NCBI RefSeq assembly: GCF_021117385.1
Contig: NZ_CP088252.1
Span: 2,542,001 to 2,606,000, forward strand
Source: Frateuria soli
GTDB taxonomy: Bacteria; Pseudomonadota; Gammaproteobacteria; Xanthomonadales; Rhodanobacteraceae
Direction of reading: 5' to 3'
Length of the DNA: 64,000 nucleotides
The notes beneath the pieces are model-generated. The model made no database searches. It was not told the DNA's origin and was given only the letters and a program-made list of their open reading frames with translations. The position numbers and the translations under genes are program-made. Below are positions 1 through 9,644 of this stretch, one piece after another; position 1 is the first letter of the stretch; the number at the start of each line of letters is the position of its first letter.

Positions 1-903
1 CCGCTTCGCCTCGAACGCCATCTGCTCGCCCGTCGCGGGATGCTCGAATGCCAGACGTTCGGCATGCAGCGCCTGCCGGCGGAAGCCGCGCAAGGCCGCG
101 ACCAGCTCCGGCGTCGCGCCCTTGGGCAGGCGCAGGCTGCCGCCGTACAGCGGATCGCCGACCAGCGGGTGGTGGATGTGCGCCATGTGCACCCGGATCT
201 GGTGCGTGCGGCCAGTCTCCAGGTTGCACTGGATCAGGCTGTGGGCGCGGAAGCGCTCGCGCAGTCGGTAATGGGTGATGGCGTGCTTGCCGTCGTCCTC
301 GTCGCGCACGGCCTGGCGCAGGCGGTCGCCCATGTGCCGGCCGATCGGCGCATCGACGGTGCCGCCGGCCACCAGGGTACCGAGCACGACCGCTTCGTAC
401 TGCCGCTCCACCTCATGGCGCGAGAGCATGTCCACCAGCGCGGTGTGCGCGGCCAGCGACCTGGCCACCACCATCAGGCCGGAGGTGTCCTTGTCCAGCC
501 GGTGCACGATGCCCGCGCGCGGCAGCTCGGCCAGCGCGGGGTCGTGGTGCAGCAGCGCGTTGAGCAGCGTGCCGGCCGGGTTGCCGGCGCCCGGATGCAC
601 CACCAGCCCGGCTGGCTTGTCCAGCACCATCACGTGTCCGTCCTCGTACACGACGGAAAGGTCGATCGCCTCGGGGGCGCTTTCCACCTCGTTGGCCAGC
701 TCGACCTCCAGCCGCACCTGCTCGCCGCCACGCAGCAGCTGGCGGGGCGGCGCCACGGCGCCGTCCAGGGTCACCCCGCCGGCCTTGATCCAGCCGGCCA
801 GGCGCGAGCGCGAATAGTCCGGGAACATCTCGGCCAGCGCCTGGTCGAAGCGCTTGCCTGCCGCCGACAGCGGGACCTGGGCCTGATGCCGGATGACGGT
901 CAT
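1..903 (-). CDS. rluD: 23S rRNA pseudouridine synthase RluD (3' end outside window)
   Basis: Makes pseudouridines in helix 69 of 23S rRNA (positions 1911/1915/1917 in E. coli numbering) during ribosome assembly. Reading leftward from an ATG at 903, about 301 codons are open to the window edge with no stop, against roughly 310-330 residues for the family, so only a short C-terminal part is missing. The N-terminus looks like an S4 RNA-binding domain (residues 15-80, including [12 protein letters not shown]). The family signature [12 protein letters not shown], with the catalytic Asp, lies near residue 134. The gene is divergent from bamD with 68 bases between the starts, the usual neighbourhood in gammaproteobacteria. 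Confidence 0.95.
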   Translation of the reverse strand, partial: MTVIRHQAQVPLSAAGKRFDQALAEMFPDYSRSRLAGWIKAGGVTLDGAVAPPRQLLRGGEQVRLEVELANEVESAPEAIDLSVVYEDGHVMVLDKPAGLVVHPGAGNPAGTLLNALLHHDPALAELPRAGIVHRLDKDTSGLMVVARSLAAHTALVDMLSRHEVERQYEAVVLGTLVAGGTVDAPIGRHMGDRLRQAVRDEDDGKHAITHYRLRERFRAHSLIQCNLETGRTHQIRVHMAHIHHPLVGDPLYGGSLRLPKGATPELVAALRGFRRQALHAERLAFEHPATGEQMAFEAKR

Positions 904-971
904 GCCGCCCTCCGCGGGTGGCCGACGGTTTGGGCTATCATCCCCACGATCACATCCATAAAAATTTCCCA

Positions 972-1799
972 ATGCGCTTATTCTTCAAACTGCTCGCCGT
1001 GCTGGTCCTGGGCCTGTCCCTGGGCGCCTGCTCGATGTTCGGCCACAAACGCGAGACCATCGACACCATGCCGGTGGAGAAGCTCTACGCCACCGCCCAC
1101 GACGACCTGATGAACGGCGACTACGCCGCGGCGACCAAGGCGTACCAGCGCCTGATCGCACGCTTTCCGTCGGGCGAGTACAACGAGCAGTCGCAGCTGG
1201 AGCTGGCCTACTCGCAGTACAAGGACAGCCAGCCGGACGACGCCTACTCGACGATCAACCGCTTCATCAAGACGTACCCGACCCAGAAACATGTCGATTA
1301 TGCCTATTACCTGCGCGGCCTGATCAATTTCGGCCGCACCAGCGGCGTGATCGAGCGCTTCATTTCGCGCGAGGGCTCGCAGGCGCGGCGCGACCAGGCG
1401 TACAACCTGCAGGCGTTCGACGACTTCTCCGAACTTGCCCGCCGCTTCCCCGACAGCGCCTACACCGCCGATGCGCGCCAGCGCATGATCTACCTGCGCA
1501 ACATCCTGGCGCAGTACGAGATCAACGTCGCCAAGTTCTACCTGCGCAACAAGGCCTTCGTGGCCTCTGCCGACCGCGCGCAGTACGTGGTCGAGCACTA
1601 CCAGCAGGCGCCGCAGACGGGGGATGCCCTGGCCATCCTCGCCCGCAGCTACCTGGCGCTGGACCAGAAGGAGCAGGCCGAGAACGTGCGCAAGGTGCTC
1701 GCGCTCAACTATCCCGACCACCCGTACCTGACCGACCCGAAGTGGCCTCATGCGCCGTCCACGTTGCGCAAGATGATTCCCTTCTCCGGGCACCATTGA
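972..1799 (+). CDS. bamD: Outer-membrane protein assembly factor BamD (lipoprotein)
   Basis: Essential lipoprotein of the BAM complex, which folds beta-barrel proteins into the outer membrane. The chosen ATG gives a 275-residue protein with a lipoprotein signal ([20 protein letters not shown]; lipobox LGAC, acylated Cys20). An earlier in-frame ATG at 918 would add 18 hydrophilic residues before the signal peptide and is unlikely. The rest is TPR-like helical repeats typical of BamD ([18 protein letters not shown], then YAYYLRGL). Length matches the family (about 245-290). A -10-like TATCAT lies about 35 bases upstream in the gap shared with rluD. A strong terminator follows. Confidence 0.96.
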   Translation: MRLFFKLLAVLVLGLSLGACSMFGHKRETIDTMPVEKLYATAHDDLMNGDYAAATKAYQRLIARFPSGEYNEQSQLELAYSQYKDSQPDDAYSTINRFIKTYPTQKHVDYAYYLRGLINFGRTSGVIERFISREGSQARRDQAYNLQAFDDFSELARRFPDSAYTADARQRMIYLRNILAQYEINVAKFYLRNKAFVASADRAQYVVEHYQQAPQTGDALAILARSYLALDQKEQAENVRKVLALNYPDHPYLTDPKWPHAPSTLRKMIPFSGHH

Positions 1800-1806
1800 G
1801 AAAAGA

Positions 1807-1833
1807 GGCCGGCGGATCGCCGGCCTTTTTTTT
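1807..1833 (+). terminator. Rho-independent terminator of bamD
   Basis: Perfect 8-bp stem GGCCGGCG / CGCCGGCC with a 3-base loop (GAT), followed directly by eight T residues. It starts 8 bases after the bamD stop codon. Confidence 0.93.
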
Positions 1834-1868
1834 GTAACGTCGTCCCGCGCGCCGCCGTGCAGGATGGC

Positions 1869-1892
1869 GGTCGCACACGGATGCGCTCCTGC
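1869..1892. repeat. Single arm of REP family B
   Basis: The sequence GGTCGCACACGGATGCGCTC followed by CTGC matches one arm of the palindromes at 47433-47492 and 54716-54797 with three mismatches. It lies between the bamD terminator and the nadE stop codon. Confidence 0.7.
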
Positions 1893-1898
1893 GAGGTG

Positions 1899-3605
1899 CT
1901 ACTTCCAGCCGGACGTGATCGGGTAGCGGCGCTCGCGGCCGAAGGCCCGGGTGGTCACGCGGGGACCGGGGGCCGCCTGGCGGCGCTTGAACTCGTTGCG
2001 CAGGACCAGCATGGCCACGCGGCGCACGGTGTCCGGATCGAAGCCGGCGGCGGCGATCTCGGCCTGCGATTGCTCGTCCTCGATGAAGCGCTTGAGGATG
2101 GCGTCGAGCACCTCGTAGGGAGGCAGCGAGTCCTGGTCGGTCTGGTCTTCGCGCAGCTCGGCCGAGGGCGGGCGGTCGATGACTTCCACGGGAATCGGGA
2201 ATCGGGAATCGGGATTCGCACGAGCCACGGCAGCGCGGGATCCGGCTTTTCCGAATCCCGACTCCCGCTTCCCGCATTCCGCCTCCCCCATCACGGCCTC
2301 GTTGCGCCAACGCGCCAACCGGTAGACCACCGTCTTGTAGACATCCTTGAGCGGCGCGTAGGCGCCGCACATGTCGCCATAGAGCGTGGCGTAGCCGACC
2401 GCCATCTCGCTCTTGTTGCCGGTGGCCAGCAGCAAGTGGTTGTGCTTGTTGGACAGGCCCATGAGCATCACGCCGCGGGTGCGCGACTGCAGGTTCTCCT
2501 CGGTGGTGTCGGCGGCCTTGCCGGCGAAGGCCGGCGTCAGTGCGGCGAGGAAGCTCTGGTAGGTCGGCTCGATGTCGATCACGTGGTAGGCCACGCCCAG
2601 GCGCTCGGCCTGTTCGCGCGCGCCGTCCAGCGAGAGTTTCGAGGTGTAGCGGGTGGGCAGCATCACCGCGGTGACGCGATCGGCGCCCAGCGCGTCCACC
2701 GCCAGCGCCAGCGTCAGGGCCGAATCGATGCCGCCGGAGAGGCCGAGCAGCACGCCCGGAAAGCCGTTCTTGTCGATGTAGTCGCGGATGCCGCGCACCA
2801 GCGCGGCATACAGCACCGCCTCCGGGCGCGTATCGGCGGCAACCGGCCAGTCCTGCGCGCTCAGCGTACGGGTGGCCGGATCGAAGGTGGCCCACAACAG
2901 GGCGTCGACGAAGGCGGGGGCGCGCGCGGCAATCGAGCCGTCGCCGTTGACCAGCATCGAGGCGCCGTCGTAGACCACCTCGTCTTGGCCGCCGACCAGA
3001 TTGAGATAGACGATGGCGCAGCCGGTTTCCTTCGCGCGCGCGACGAGCAACGCCTCGCGCGTGGCCTGCTTGGCGTCGTCCCAGGGCGAGGCGTTGATCA
3101 CGATGATCAGTTCGGCGCCGGAGCGGGCCGCCTGCGCGGCCGGCTCCGGCTCCCAGATGTCCTCGCAGACGAGGAACCCCACGCGCACGCCGTTGACCAT
3201 GCCGGTTGCGCTGGCATGCCCTGGGCGGAAGTAGCGCTTGTCGTCGAACACGCCGTAGTTGGGCAGCGCCTGCTTGTGCGCGACGCAATCGATGCGGCCC
3301 TCGCGCAGCAGCGCGGCGGCATTGTAGACCTCGCCCTCGCTGTGCGGGAAGCCGACCAGCGCGGCCAGGCCGTTGGTGCCTTGCGCCAGCGTGGCGATCG
3401 CCTCGTTGCAGGCCTGCAGGAAGCTCGGGCGGATCAGCAGGTCCTCCGGGGGGTAGCCGCTGATCGCCAGTTCGGGGAAGACCACCAGGTCCGCGCCGCC
3501 GGCGTGCGCCCGGGTCATCAGCTCGCGGATCTTCGTGGTGTTGGCGGCGACGGCGCCGACGGTGAAGTCGAACTGGGCCAGGGCGAGGCGGACTTGGGCG
3601 CTCAT
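1899..3605 (-). CDS. nadE: Glutamine-dependent NAD+ synthetase with an in-frame repeat insertion
   Basis: Last step of NAD synthesis: amidates nicotinic acid adenine dinucleotide using ammonia released from glutamine. The 568-residue protein has an N-terminal nitrilase-type glutaminase domain (about 1-250; Glu in FPELAISGYP, Lys in HKQALPNYG, Cys in LVCEDIWE) and a C-terminal synthetase domain with the ATP loop GLSGGIDSAL near residue 290. Between YRLARWRNE and VEVIDRPPSAEL there is an extra stretch of about 30 residues (near 438-470) that does not look like NadE. It is encoded exactly by an imperfect palindromic repeat (2191-2280). The frame stays open, so the protein may still work because the insertion falls in a loop before the conserved IDRPPSAEL segment. 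ATG at 3605 is the natural start. Confidence 0.94.
   Translation of the reverse strand: MSAQVRLALAQFDFTVGAVAANTTKIRELMTRAHAGGADLVVFPELAISGYPPEDLLIRPSFLQACNEAIATLAQGTNGLAALVGFPHSEGEVYNAAALLREGRIDCVAHKQALPNYGVFDDKRYFRPGHASATGMVNGVRVGFLVCEDIWEPEPAAQAARSGAELIIVINASPWDDAKQATREALLVARAKETGCAIVYLNLVGGQDEVVYDGASMLVNGDGSIAARAPAFVDALLWATFDPATRTLSAQDWPVAADTRPEAVLYAALVRGIRDYIDKNGFPGVLLGLSGGIDSALTLALAVDALGADRVTAVMLPTRYTSKLSLDGAREQAERLGVAYHVIDIEPTYQSFLAALTPAFAGKAADTTEENLQSRTRGVMLMGLSNKHNHLLLATGNKSEMAVGYATLYGDMCGAYAPLKDVYKTVVYRLARWRNEAVMGEAECGKRESGFGKAGSRAAVARANPDSRFPIPVEVIDRPPSAELREDQTDQDSLPPYEVLDAILKRFIEDEQSQAEIAAAGFDPDTVRRVAMLVLRNEFKRRQAAPGPRVTTRAFGRERRYPITSGWK
2191..2280. repeat. Palindromic GGGAATC-type repeat inserted inside nadE
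   Basis: The left arm (2191-2219) is a tandem of GGAATCGGGAATCGGGAATC followed by GGGATTCGC. The right arm (2250-2280) is its imperfect reverse complement (CCGAATCCCGACTCCCGCTT then CCCGCATTCC). The inner GGGATTCG / CGAATCCC pairing is perfect. The unit would form a long hairpin with a roughly 30-base loop. It is the only copy of this repeat type I see in the window, and it sits within a coding sequence without breaking the frame. Confidence 0.85.
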
Positions 3606-3682
3606 GGGCAGGCGGGCATCGGGGGGTCACCCATGATAGTGGGGACCGGTCATCAGGAGGCCAACGCCCCCCACGCCTCCTC

Positions 3683-3755
3683 GTAGGAGCCCACTAGTGG
3701 GCGATGCGCTCCGCCGGGATATCGACCGGGACATCGCCCACAAGTGGACTCCTAC
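3683..3755. repeat. REP family A palindrome (two arms) between nadE and sucD
   Basis: The arm GTAGGAGCCCACTAGTGGGC plus GATG (3683-3706) and the inverted arm CATCGCCCACAAGTGGACTC plus CTAC (3732-3755) frame a 25-base centre. The same unit, with GCTTGC in place of ACTAGT, occurs at 4745-4822 and 63501-63571. Confidence 0.85.
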
Positions 3756-3794
3756 AGGGGGGGCATCGCGATTCCATGGCCTGGCGGTGCGGCG

Positions 3795-3821
3795 AAAAAA
3801 AGGCCACGCAGGTGCGTGGCC
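3795..3821 (-). terminator. Rho-independent terminator of sucCD
   Basis: Stem GGCCACGC / GCGTGGCC (8 bp, 4-base loop) flanked on the plus strand by A7. Read leftward, this is a hairpin followed by seven T residues, placed just after the sucD stop codon. Confidence 0.9.
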
Positions 3822-3847
3822 TTTCGTCGTGCGCGAGGTACACGCGC

Positions 3848-4720
3848 TTACTTCATCAGCTTCGCCAGCGTCTTGCCCAGGTCGGCCGGCGACTTGACGG
3901 TCGTCACGCCCGCCTTTTCCAGCGCCGCGAACTTGGCCGCCGCGGTGCCCTTGCCGCCGGAGATGATCGCACCGGCATGGCCCATGCGCTTGCCGGCCGG
4001 AGCCGAGGCGCCGGCGATGAACGACACCACCGGCTTGGTCACGTACTCGCCGATGAACTCGGCCGCGTCTTCCTCGGCGCTGCCGCCGATCTCGCCGACC
4101 ATGATGATGCCCTCGGTCTGCGGATCGTCCTGGAACAGCTTCAGGCAGTCGATGAAGTTCAGGCCGTTGATCGGGTCGCCGCCGATGCCGATGCAGGTGG
4201 ACTGGCCCAGGCCCTCGTTGGTGGTCTGGAATACCGCCTCATAGGTCAGCGTGCCGGAGCGCGACACGATGCCGACCTTGCCCGGCTTGTGGATGTGGCC
4301 CGGCATGATGCCGATCTTGCACTCGCCCGGGGTGATGATGCCGGGGCAGTTCGGGCCGATCAGCACGGTTTCCGGATGCTGCGCGAGGACGTTCTTGACG
4401 CGCAGCATGTCCAGTACCGGGATGCCCTCGGTGATCGCCACGATCACGCGGATGCCCGCGTCGATCGCCTCCAGGATCGAGTCGGCCGCGAACGGCGGCG
4501 GCACGAAGATCACCGATGCGTCGGCGCCGGTTTCGGCGACCGCTTCGTCCATCGAATTGAAGACCGGCAGGCCGATGTGCTCGGAACCGCCCTTGCCGGG
4601 GGTCACGCCGCCGACGACCTTGGTGCCGTAGTCGATCGCCTGTTCGGCGTGGAAGGTGCCCTGCTGGCCGGTGAAGCCCTGCACCAGCACCTTGGTGTTC
4701 TTGTTGACGAGAACGCTCAT
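3848..4720 (-). CDS. sucD: Succinyl-CoA synthetase alpha subunit
   Basis: Alpha subunit of the TCA-cycle enzyme that converts succinyl-CoA to succinate with substrate-level phosphorylation. 290 residues, the normal length. The N-terminal CoA-binding Rossmann domain contains [15 protein letters not shown]. The phosphohistidine lies in [11 protein letters not shown] near residue 247, and the motif [11 protein letters not shown] is typical of the ligase domain. It follows sucC in the same direction. The 111-base gap holds a REP palindrome, so transcript stability or relative output of the two subunits may be affected, although they are needed in equal amounts. Confidence 0.98.
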   Translation of the reverse strand: MSVLVNKNTKVLVQGFTGQQGTFHAEQAIDYGTKVVGGVTPGKGGSEHIGLPVFNSMDEAVAETGADASVIFVPPPFAADSILEAIDAGIRVIVAITEGIPVLDMLRVKNVLAQHPETVLIGPNCPGIITPGECKIGIMPGHIHKPGKVGIVSRSGTLTYEAVFQTTNEGLGQSTCIGIGGDPINGLNFIDCLKLFQDDPQTEGIIMVGEIGGSAEEDAAEFIGEYVTKPVVSFIAGASAPAGKRMGHAGAIISGGKGTAAAKFAALEKAGVTTVKSPADLGKTLAKLMK

Positions 4721-4744
4721 GGATAGGTTCCTGTTCTTCTCTCT

Positions 4745-4822
4745 TGTAGGAGCCCGCTTGCGGGCGATGCCGTTGCCCTGATGCGCGCCGGAAGGACATC
4801 GCCCGCAAAGCGGGCTCCCACA
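4745..4822. repeat. REP family A palindrome between sucC and sucD
   Basis: The arm TGTAGGAGCCCGCTTGCGGG plus CGATGC is answered by ACATCGCCCGCAAAGCGGGC plus TCCCACA. It lies inside the sucCD operon, between the sucC stop codon and the sucD start. Confidence 0.87.
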
Positions 4823-4831
4823 GGGATGGGG

Positions 4832-5992
4832 TTACTTGGCGGCGGCGACGGCTTTCTGGGCCGCGTCGTTGAGATCGTCGGCCGGCGTGATCGCCAGGCC
4901 GGAGTTGGCCAGCAGTTCGCGGCCCTTCTCCACGTTGGTGCCCTGCAGGCGCACGACCACCGGGATGGTCAGGCCCACTTCCTTCACCGCGGCGATGATG
5001 CCCTCGGCGATCAGGTCGCAGCGCACGATGCCGCCGAAGATATTGACCAGGATGGCCTTCACCTTGTCGGAGGAGAGGATCAGCTTGAACGCCTCGGTCA
5101 CGCGCTCCTTGGTCGCACCGCCGCCGACGTCGAGGAAGTTGGCCGGCTCGCCGCCCGCCAGCTTGATCACGTCCATGGTCGCCATCGCCAGGCCCGCGCC
5201 GTTGACCATGCAGCCGATCGAGCCGTCCATGGTCACGTAGTTGAGGTTGTGCTGCACCGCGGCCGCCTCGGCCTGGTCTTCCTGGGTCAGGTCGCGCATG
5301 GCGACCAGCTCCGGATGACGGAAGTCGGCGTTGTCGTCGGAGTTCACCTTGCCGTCGAGCGCGGCCAGGTTGCCGTCCTCGAGGATCGCCAGCGGGTTGA
5401 GCTCGACCAGCGACAGGTCCTTCTCGTTGAACAGCTTGTACAGGCCCAGCATGATCTTGGTCAGCTGGTTGACCTGCTTCGGATTGAGATCCATCGCGAA
5501 GCCGAGGTTGCGGCACTGGTAGGGCTGCAGGCCCTCGACGAAGTCCACCACGATGGTGTGGATGTCCTCGGGGGTATCGCGGGCGACCTGCTCGATGTCG
5601 ACGCCGCCGTGCTTGGAGGCGATGAAGGAGACCGCCTTCGAATCACGGTCGACCAGCACCGACAGGTAGAGCTCCTTGGCGATGTTGGTCGCGTCGGTCA
5701 CCAGCACCAGGTTGACCGGAAGCGCGCGGCCGGCGGACTGGTAGGTGGCCATGTTGGTGCCCAGCATGCCCTTGGCGGCGGCGCGCACGTCGTCGAGGCT
5801 CTTGCAGAACTTGACGCCGCCGGCCTTGCCGCGGCCGCCTGCGTGGATCTGCGCCTTGACCATCCACTGCGAGCCGCCCAGCGCCTTGGCGGCGTCGACG
5901 GCGGCATCGGGGGAGTTGGCAACCTTGCCCGGCGGCACGGCGATGCCGTACTGCGCGAACAGCTCTTTGGCCTGGTACTCGTGGAAATTCAT
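4832..5992 (-). CDS. sucC: Succinyl-CoA synthetase beta subunit (ADP-forming type)
   Basis: Beta subunit of succinyl-CoA synthetase; carries the nucleotide-binding ATP-grasp domain and forms the alpha-beta dimer with SucD. 386 residues, within one or two of the usual 388. It begins [20 protein letters not shown], the standard start of the family, and contains the ATP-grasp segment [16 protein letters not shown] and the C-terminal CoA-ligase segment [17 protein letters not shown]. First gene of the sucCD operon. The roughly 270-base region upstream, shared with the divergent pilS, holds no other gene that I can support. Confidence 0.98.
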   Translation of the reverse strand: MNFHEYQAKELFAQYGIAVPPGKVANSPDAAVDAAKALGGSQWMVKAQIHAGGRGKAGGVKFCKSLDDVRAAAKGMLGTNMATYQSAGRALPVNLVLVTDATNIAKELYLSVLVDRDSKAVSFIASKHGGVDIEQVARDTPEDIHTIVVDFVEGLQPYQCRNLGFAMDLNPKQVNQLTKIMLGLYKLFNEKDLSLVELNPLAILEDGNLAALDGKVNSDDNADFRHPELVAMRDLTQEDQAEAAAVQHNLNYVTMDGSIGCMVNGAGLAMATMDVIKLAGGEPANFLDVGGGATKERVTEAFKLILSSDKVKAILVNIFGGIVRCDLIAEGIIAAVKEVGLTIPVVVRLQGTNVEKGRELLANSGLAITPADDLNDAAQKAVAAAK

Positions 5993-6232
5993 TCCTATAC
6001 CTCGAGCGAACGGGGAAACGTATCGGCCGCACGCACCTTGGCGGCGTGGGCGCGGGAGATCGGACGGCGGCTTTGGGACGCCCTGCCGGCGTGCAGTGCG
6101 CGCTGCTCCGGGTCACCGGGCGGGAATCGCGCAATACGGCCGCGCATTTTCGCGCAAAGGCGCCCTTGATGGAAAGTGCCGACCGGCCGCCGCTCCATCC
6201 GCCCGGCCGCTGGCAGTGCGCGCGGGCCTGTC

Positions 6233-6238
6233 TATACT
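6233..6238 (+). promoter_or_regulatory. Possible -10 box of pilS
   Basis: TATACT, one base from the sigma-70 -10 consensus, 29 bases before the proposed GTG start. No convincing -35 box is visible, so this is tentative. Confidence 0.4.
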
Positions 6239-6267
6239 CGACCGAACGCCGCGCCGAAGCCGCCAAC

Positions 6268-7908
6268 GTGCCCTCCACGATACCCACCGTCGAACCGCCC
6301 GTTTTCCAGCCCGTTCGCCCGCCGGCGATGGCGATCCGCCACGAACTGTTCTTCCTCAACTATTTCCGGCTCGCGCAGGCACTGGTCTACACGGGCCTGG
6401 CGCTGAGCTCGCCGAGGCTGACCTGGCCGACCGTCGACCAGCCGCTGCTGGCTTACGTGGTGATCGGGGTCTACCTGCTGTTCGCCCTGGGCATGCTGGT
6501 GCAGACCCGCAACGCGATGGCCAACGCACGGCTGGTGGTCTCCGGCGCGCTGGTGGTGGACATCATGGTGGCGGTGCTGGCCGCCTGGCTGATCCACGAT
6601 GCGCGCATCGGCATCGCGATGATGCTGGCGGTGAACCTTTCCACCGGCGCGCTGGTGCTGCCGCTGCGGCTTTCGTGCTTCTTCGCCGCGCTGGCCACGC
6701 TGGGCATGCTCGGCCACACGCTGCTCGCCGAGGCGCACGGTGATGGCGACCTGCTCGAATCAGGCCTGCTGGGCGTGGCCTACTTCGCCACCACCACGCT
6801 CTGCCACGTGCTGGGCCGCCAGCTGCGCGCGACCGAGGCACTGGCCGAACAGCGCAGCCTGGACCTGGCCAACCTCTCGCAGGTCAACGAACTGATCATC
6901 CGCCGCATGAAGACCGGCGTGCTGCTGGTGGACGATGCCAACCGCATCCACCAGTTGAACGAGTCGGCCTGGATGCTGCTGGGCAACCCGCCGGCCGACC
7001 AGCGCGACCTGGGCAAGCTGGCGCCCGAACTCTCGCGCCGGCTCTACCACTGGATGACCTCGGGCAAGCTCGACGAAACCGCCACCCAGCTGGCCGACGG
7101 CGTGCCCGAGGTGGTGCCGCGCTTCACCCGCCTGGCGCCGAACGACGACTCGCACGTGCTGATCTTCCTGGACGACACCTCGCTGCTTTCGCGTCGCGCG
7201 GAGGAGCTGACCCTGAGCTCGCTGGGACGGCTGTCCGCCTCGATCGCGCACGAGATCCGCAACCCGCTGGCCGCGATCCGCTACTCGGCGCAGCTGCTGG
7301 CCGAGTCCAAGGAACTCGCCGCCGGCGACGCACGCATGGTCGAGATCATCAACAACCACTGCGTGCGGTTGAACGAAATCATCGAGAACATCCTGCAGCT
7401 CTCGCGGCGCGAGCGCTCGCGTCCGGAAACGCTCGACCTCGGGCGCTGGGCCAACGGCTTCATCGAGGAGTACAAGCAGGGCAACGACATCGGCGGCGAC
7501 TCGCTGCGCGTGATCACCGGCTCCGTCGCGGTGGCGGCGGTGGCCGATCCGCAGCAGCTGCAGCAGGTCATCTGGAACCTGGTGCAGAACGCCCTGCGCT
7601 ACGGGCGCATGCCGGGCGAGCCGGCGCGGGTCATGGTGGTGGTGCGCCAGGGCGAGCACGGCGTGCCGATCCTGGAAGTGATCGACCGCGGCCCGGGCAT
7701 CGCGCCCAAGGTCGCCGCGCAGATTTTCGAGCCGTTCTACACCACGCACGAGTACGGCACCGGCCTGGGTCTCTACCTGGCCAGGCAGATGAGCGAGGCC
7801 AACCAGGCTTCGCTCGAATACGTGCGCATCGCCGGCGGCGGCAGCTGTTTCCGGCTGACCCTCACCCCGCCGGCCAGGCACCCGGCCGATGGCGGGGATG
7901 CGGCCTGA
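6268..7908 (+). CDS. pilS: PilS-type sensor histidine kinase of type IV pilus control
   Basis: Membrane sensor kinase that phosphorylates PilR to control pilin transcription. From the GTG at 6268 the protein has 546 residues. ATG at 6328 (MAIRHELFFLNYF) is an alternative, and the frame is open further upstream to 6046, but a TATACT box at 6233 argues against that. The N-terminus has about six hydrophobic segments (about residues 30-185), then a PAS-like region, the H-box SIAHEIRNPLAAIR (phospho-His near 327), the N-box NALRYG and the G-box GTGLGLYLA. It is followed 312 bases later by pilR, the standard pair. No pilin genes are in the window. Confidence 0.93.
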   Translation: MPSTIPTVEPPVFQPVRPPAMAIRHELFFLNYFRLAQALVYTGLALSSPRLTWPTVDQPLLAYVVIGVYLLFALGMLVQTRNAMANARLVVSGALVVDIMVAVLAAWLIHDARIGIAMMLAVNLSTGALVLPLRLSCFFAALATLGMLGHTLLAEAHGDGDLLESGLLGVAYFATTTLCHVLGRQLRATEALAEQRSLDLANLSQVNELIIRRMKTGVLLVDDANRIHQLNESAWMLLGNPPADQRDLGKLAPELSRRLYHWMTSGKLDETATQLADGVPEVVPRFTRLAPNDDSHVLIFLDDTSLLSRRAEELTLSSLGRLSASIAHEIRNPLAAIRYSAQLLAESKELAAGDARMVEIINNHCVRLNEIIENILQLSRRERSRPETLDLGRWANGFIEEYKQGNDIGGDSLRVITGSVAVAAVADPQQLQQVIWNLVQNALRYGRMPGEPARVMVVVRQGEHGVPILEVIDRGPGIAPKVAAQIFEPFYTTHEYGTGLGLYLARQMSEANQASLEYVRIAGGGSCFRLTLTPPARHPADGGDAA

Positions 7909-7914
7909 CATCCC

Positions 7915-8115
7915 GCTCCCGCTCCCCTCCGGGGGGAGGTTGGGTGAGGGGTCGGGCCTCGCGGGAAGTTTCGCCTGCGCCCCTGTCAAGGAAAAGCTGA
8001 GCCCCGCCTCTCCCCCATCCTCTCCCGCGACGCACTGTCGGTGAGGAGAGGAGCAGGATGGTTCACGGCGAGCCCCGCCCCTCACCCCAAGCCCTCTCCC
8101 CGAAGGGGAGAGAGC
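7915..8115. repeat. Family C long inverted repeat (CT/GA-rich) between pilS and pilR
   Basis: This fills most of the 312-base gap between pilS and pilR. The left arm contains TCCCCTCCGGGGGGAGGTTG plus GGTGAGGGG. The right arm contains CCCCTCACCCCAAGCCCTCT plus CCCCGAAGGGGAGA, roughly the reverse complement of the left. Each arm has its own small CCTCCGGGG-type hairpin. Similar units occur at 9645, 22966, 43998 and 45641. No gene is supported in this gap. Confidence 0.75.
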
Positions 8116-8220
8116 GCAAAGCGTGAAGCCAGTCCTCACGCGCTTTCTTGCCCCGGGTCAGAGCACAGCGTCGCCAAACTGCTATACCCTTTCGCTGTTG
8201 CCGCCTGACGAAAGAGAACC

Positions 8221-9636
8221 ATGTCCGCACAGACCGTCCTGGTCATCGACGACGAACGCGACATCCGCGAGCTGCTTACCATCACGCTGGGTCGCATGGA
8301 CCTGCAGGTGGAAGCGGTCGGCACCGTGGCCGAGGCCCGCCGGGCGCTGGGCGAACGCAGTTACGACTTGTGCTTCACCGACATGCGCCTGCCCGACGGC
8401 ACCGGCCATGAGGTGATCGAACTGATCGCCGCCACCCACCCGGACACGCCGGTGGCGATGATCACCGCCTATGGCAACGTCGATGCGGCGGTGAACGCGC
8501 TCAAGGCGGGTGCCTTCGACTTCGTCTCCAAGCCGGTCGACATCCAGATGCTGCGCCGGCTGGTGCGCACCGCGCTGCAGCTGGCCGAGGAGCGCAAGAG
8601 CGGCGGCGGCGCGACGGCGACCGGCGCGGCCGGACGCCTGGTCGGCGACTCCCCGGCCATGCAGCAGGTACGCGCCACCATCGCCAAGCTCGCGCGCAAC
8701 CAGGCACCGGTGTACATCGCCGGCGAGTCGGGCGTGGGCAAGGAGCTGGTCGCGCGCCTGATCCACGAACAGGGCCCGCGCGCCAGCGGGCCGTTCGTGC
8801 CGGTCAACTGCGGCGCGATCCCGTCCGAGCTGATGGAAAGCGAATTCTTCGGCCACAAGAAGGGCAGCTTCACCGGCGCCAGCGCCGACAAGGAAGGCCT
8901 GTTCCAGGCGGCCCACGGCGGCACGCTGTTCCTGGACGAGGTCGCCGAGCTGCCGCTGCACATGCAGGTCAAGCTGTTGCGCGCGATCCAGGAAAAGGCG
9001 GTGCGCCCGATCGGCGCGCGCGAGGAAGTGCCGGTGGACGTGCGCATCCTTTCGGCCACGCACAAGGACCTGGGCCGGCTGGTCGAGCAGGGGCAGTTCC
9101 GGCAGGACCTGTTCTACCGCATCAACGTGATCGAGCTGCGCGTGCCGCCGCTGCGCGAGCGCCGCGGCGACGTGCCGCAGCTGGCCGCCTTCATCCTGCG
9201 CTCGCTGGCCGCCAAGAGCGACGGCGCGCCCGGCCGGCTGAAGCCGGACGCGCAGCAGGCGCTGGAGGAGTACGACTTCCCCGGCAACGTGCGCGAGCTG
9301 GAGAACATCCTCGAGCGCGCCATGGCGATGTGCGATGGCGACACCATCGGTGCCGCCGACCTGATGCTGCCACAGCGTCCGCTGCGCCAGCCCGAGCCGG
9401 GCAACGCGATGCACGCGCCGCAGCCGGGCGCCCCGGTCGCTGCGCAGCCGGCCGCGCCGCACGCGGCCGGCCCGGGCAGCGGCGTGCCGCTGGACGACTA
9501 CATCAGCAACCTCGAACGCACGGCGATCATCAAGGCGCTGGAAGAGTCGCGCTACAACAAGACCGCGGCGGCGAAGAAGCTCGGCATCACCTTCCGCGCA
9601 TTGCGTTACAAGCTCAAGAAGCTCGGCATCGACTAG
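8221..9636 (+). CDS. pilR: PilR sigma-54-dependent response regulator
   Basis: NtrC-type transcription activator that with PilS drives sigma-54-dependent pilin expression. 471 residues. The receiver domain (1-120) has the acidic pair in LVIDDERD, the phospho-Asp in CFTDMRLPD near residue 54 and Lys in SKPVD. The AAA+ domain (about 140-380) has Walker A GESGVGKE (167), the sigma-54 contact loop GSFTGA (217, Ser in place of the Ala of the GAFTGA consensus) and Walker B LFLDE (237). A Fis-type helix-turn-helix (NKTAAAKKLGITFRALRYKL) closes the protein. The start ATG is preceded by AAAGAGAA, an acceptable ribosome-binding site. Confidence 0.95.
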   Translation: MSAQTVLVIDDERDIRELLTITLGRMDLQVEAVGTVAEARRALGERSYDLCFTDMRLPDGTGHEVIELIAATHPDTPVAMITAYGNVDAAVNALKAGAFDFVSKPVDIQMLRRLVRTALQLAEERKSGGGATATGAAGRLVGDSPAMQQVRATIAKLARNQAPVYIAGESGVGKELVARLIHEQGPRASGPFVPVNCGAIPSELMESEFFGHKKGSFTGASADKEGLFQAAHGGTLFLDEVAELPLHMQVKLLRAIQEKAVRPIGAREEVPVDVRILSATHKDLGRLVEQGQFRQDLFYRINVIELRVPPLRERRGDVPQLAAFILRSLAAKSDGAPGRLKPDAQQALEEYDFPGNVRELENILERAMAMCDGDTIGAADLMLPQRPLRQPEPGNAMHAPQPGAPVAAQPAAPHAAGPGSGVPLDDYISNLERTAIIKALEESRYNKTAAAKKLGITFRALRYKLKKLGID

Positions 9637-9644
9637 CACCTGGC

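Noticed and set aside
5995-6198. 67-codon open frame on the minus strand upstream of sucC
   Set aside because: Its stop lies 2 bases from the sucC start, but it has no ribosome-binding site and its translation is an Arg/Pro/Ala-rich composition typical of non-coding GC-rich DNA.
6176-6267. Possible sigma-54 promoter before pilS (TGGCAG at 6211)
   Set aside because: No GC element at the required spacing; the TATACT box is a better candidate.
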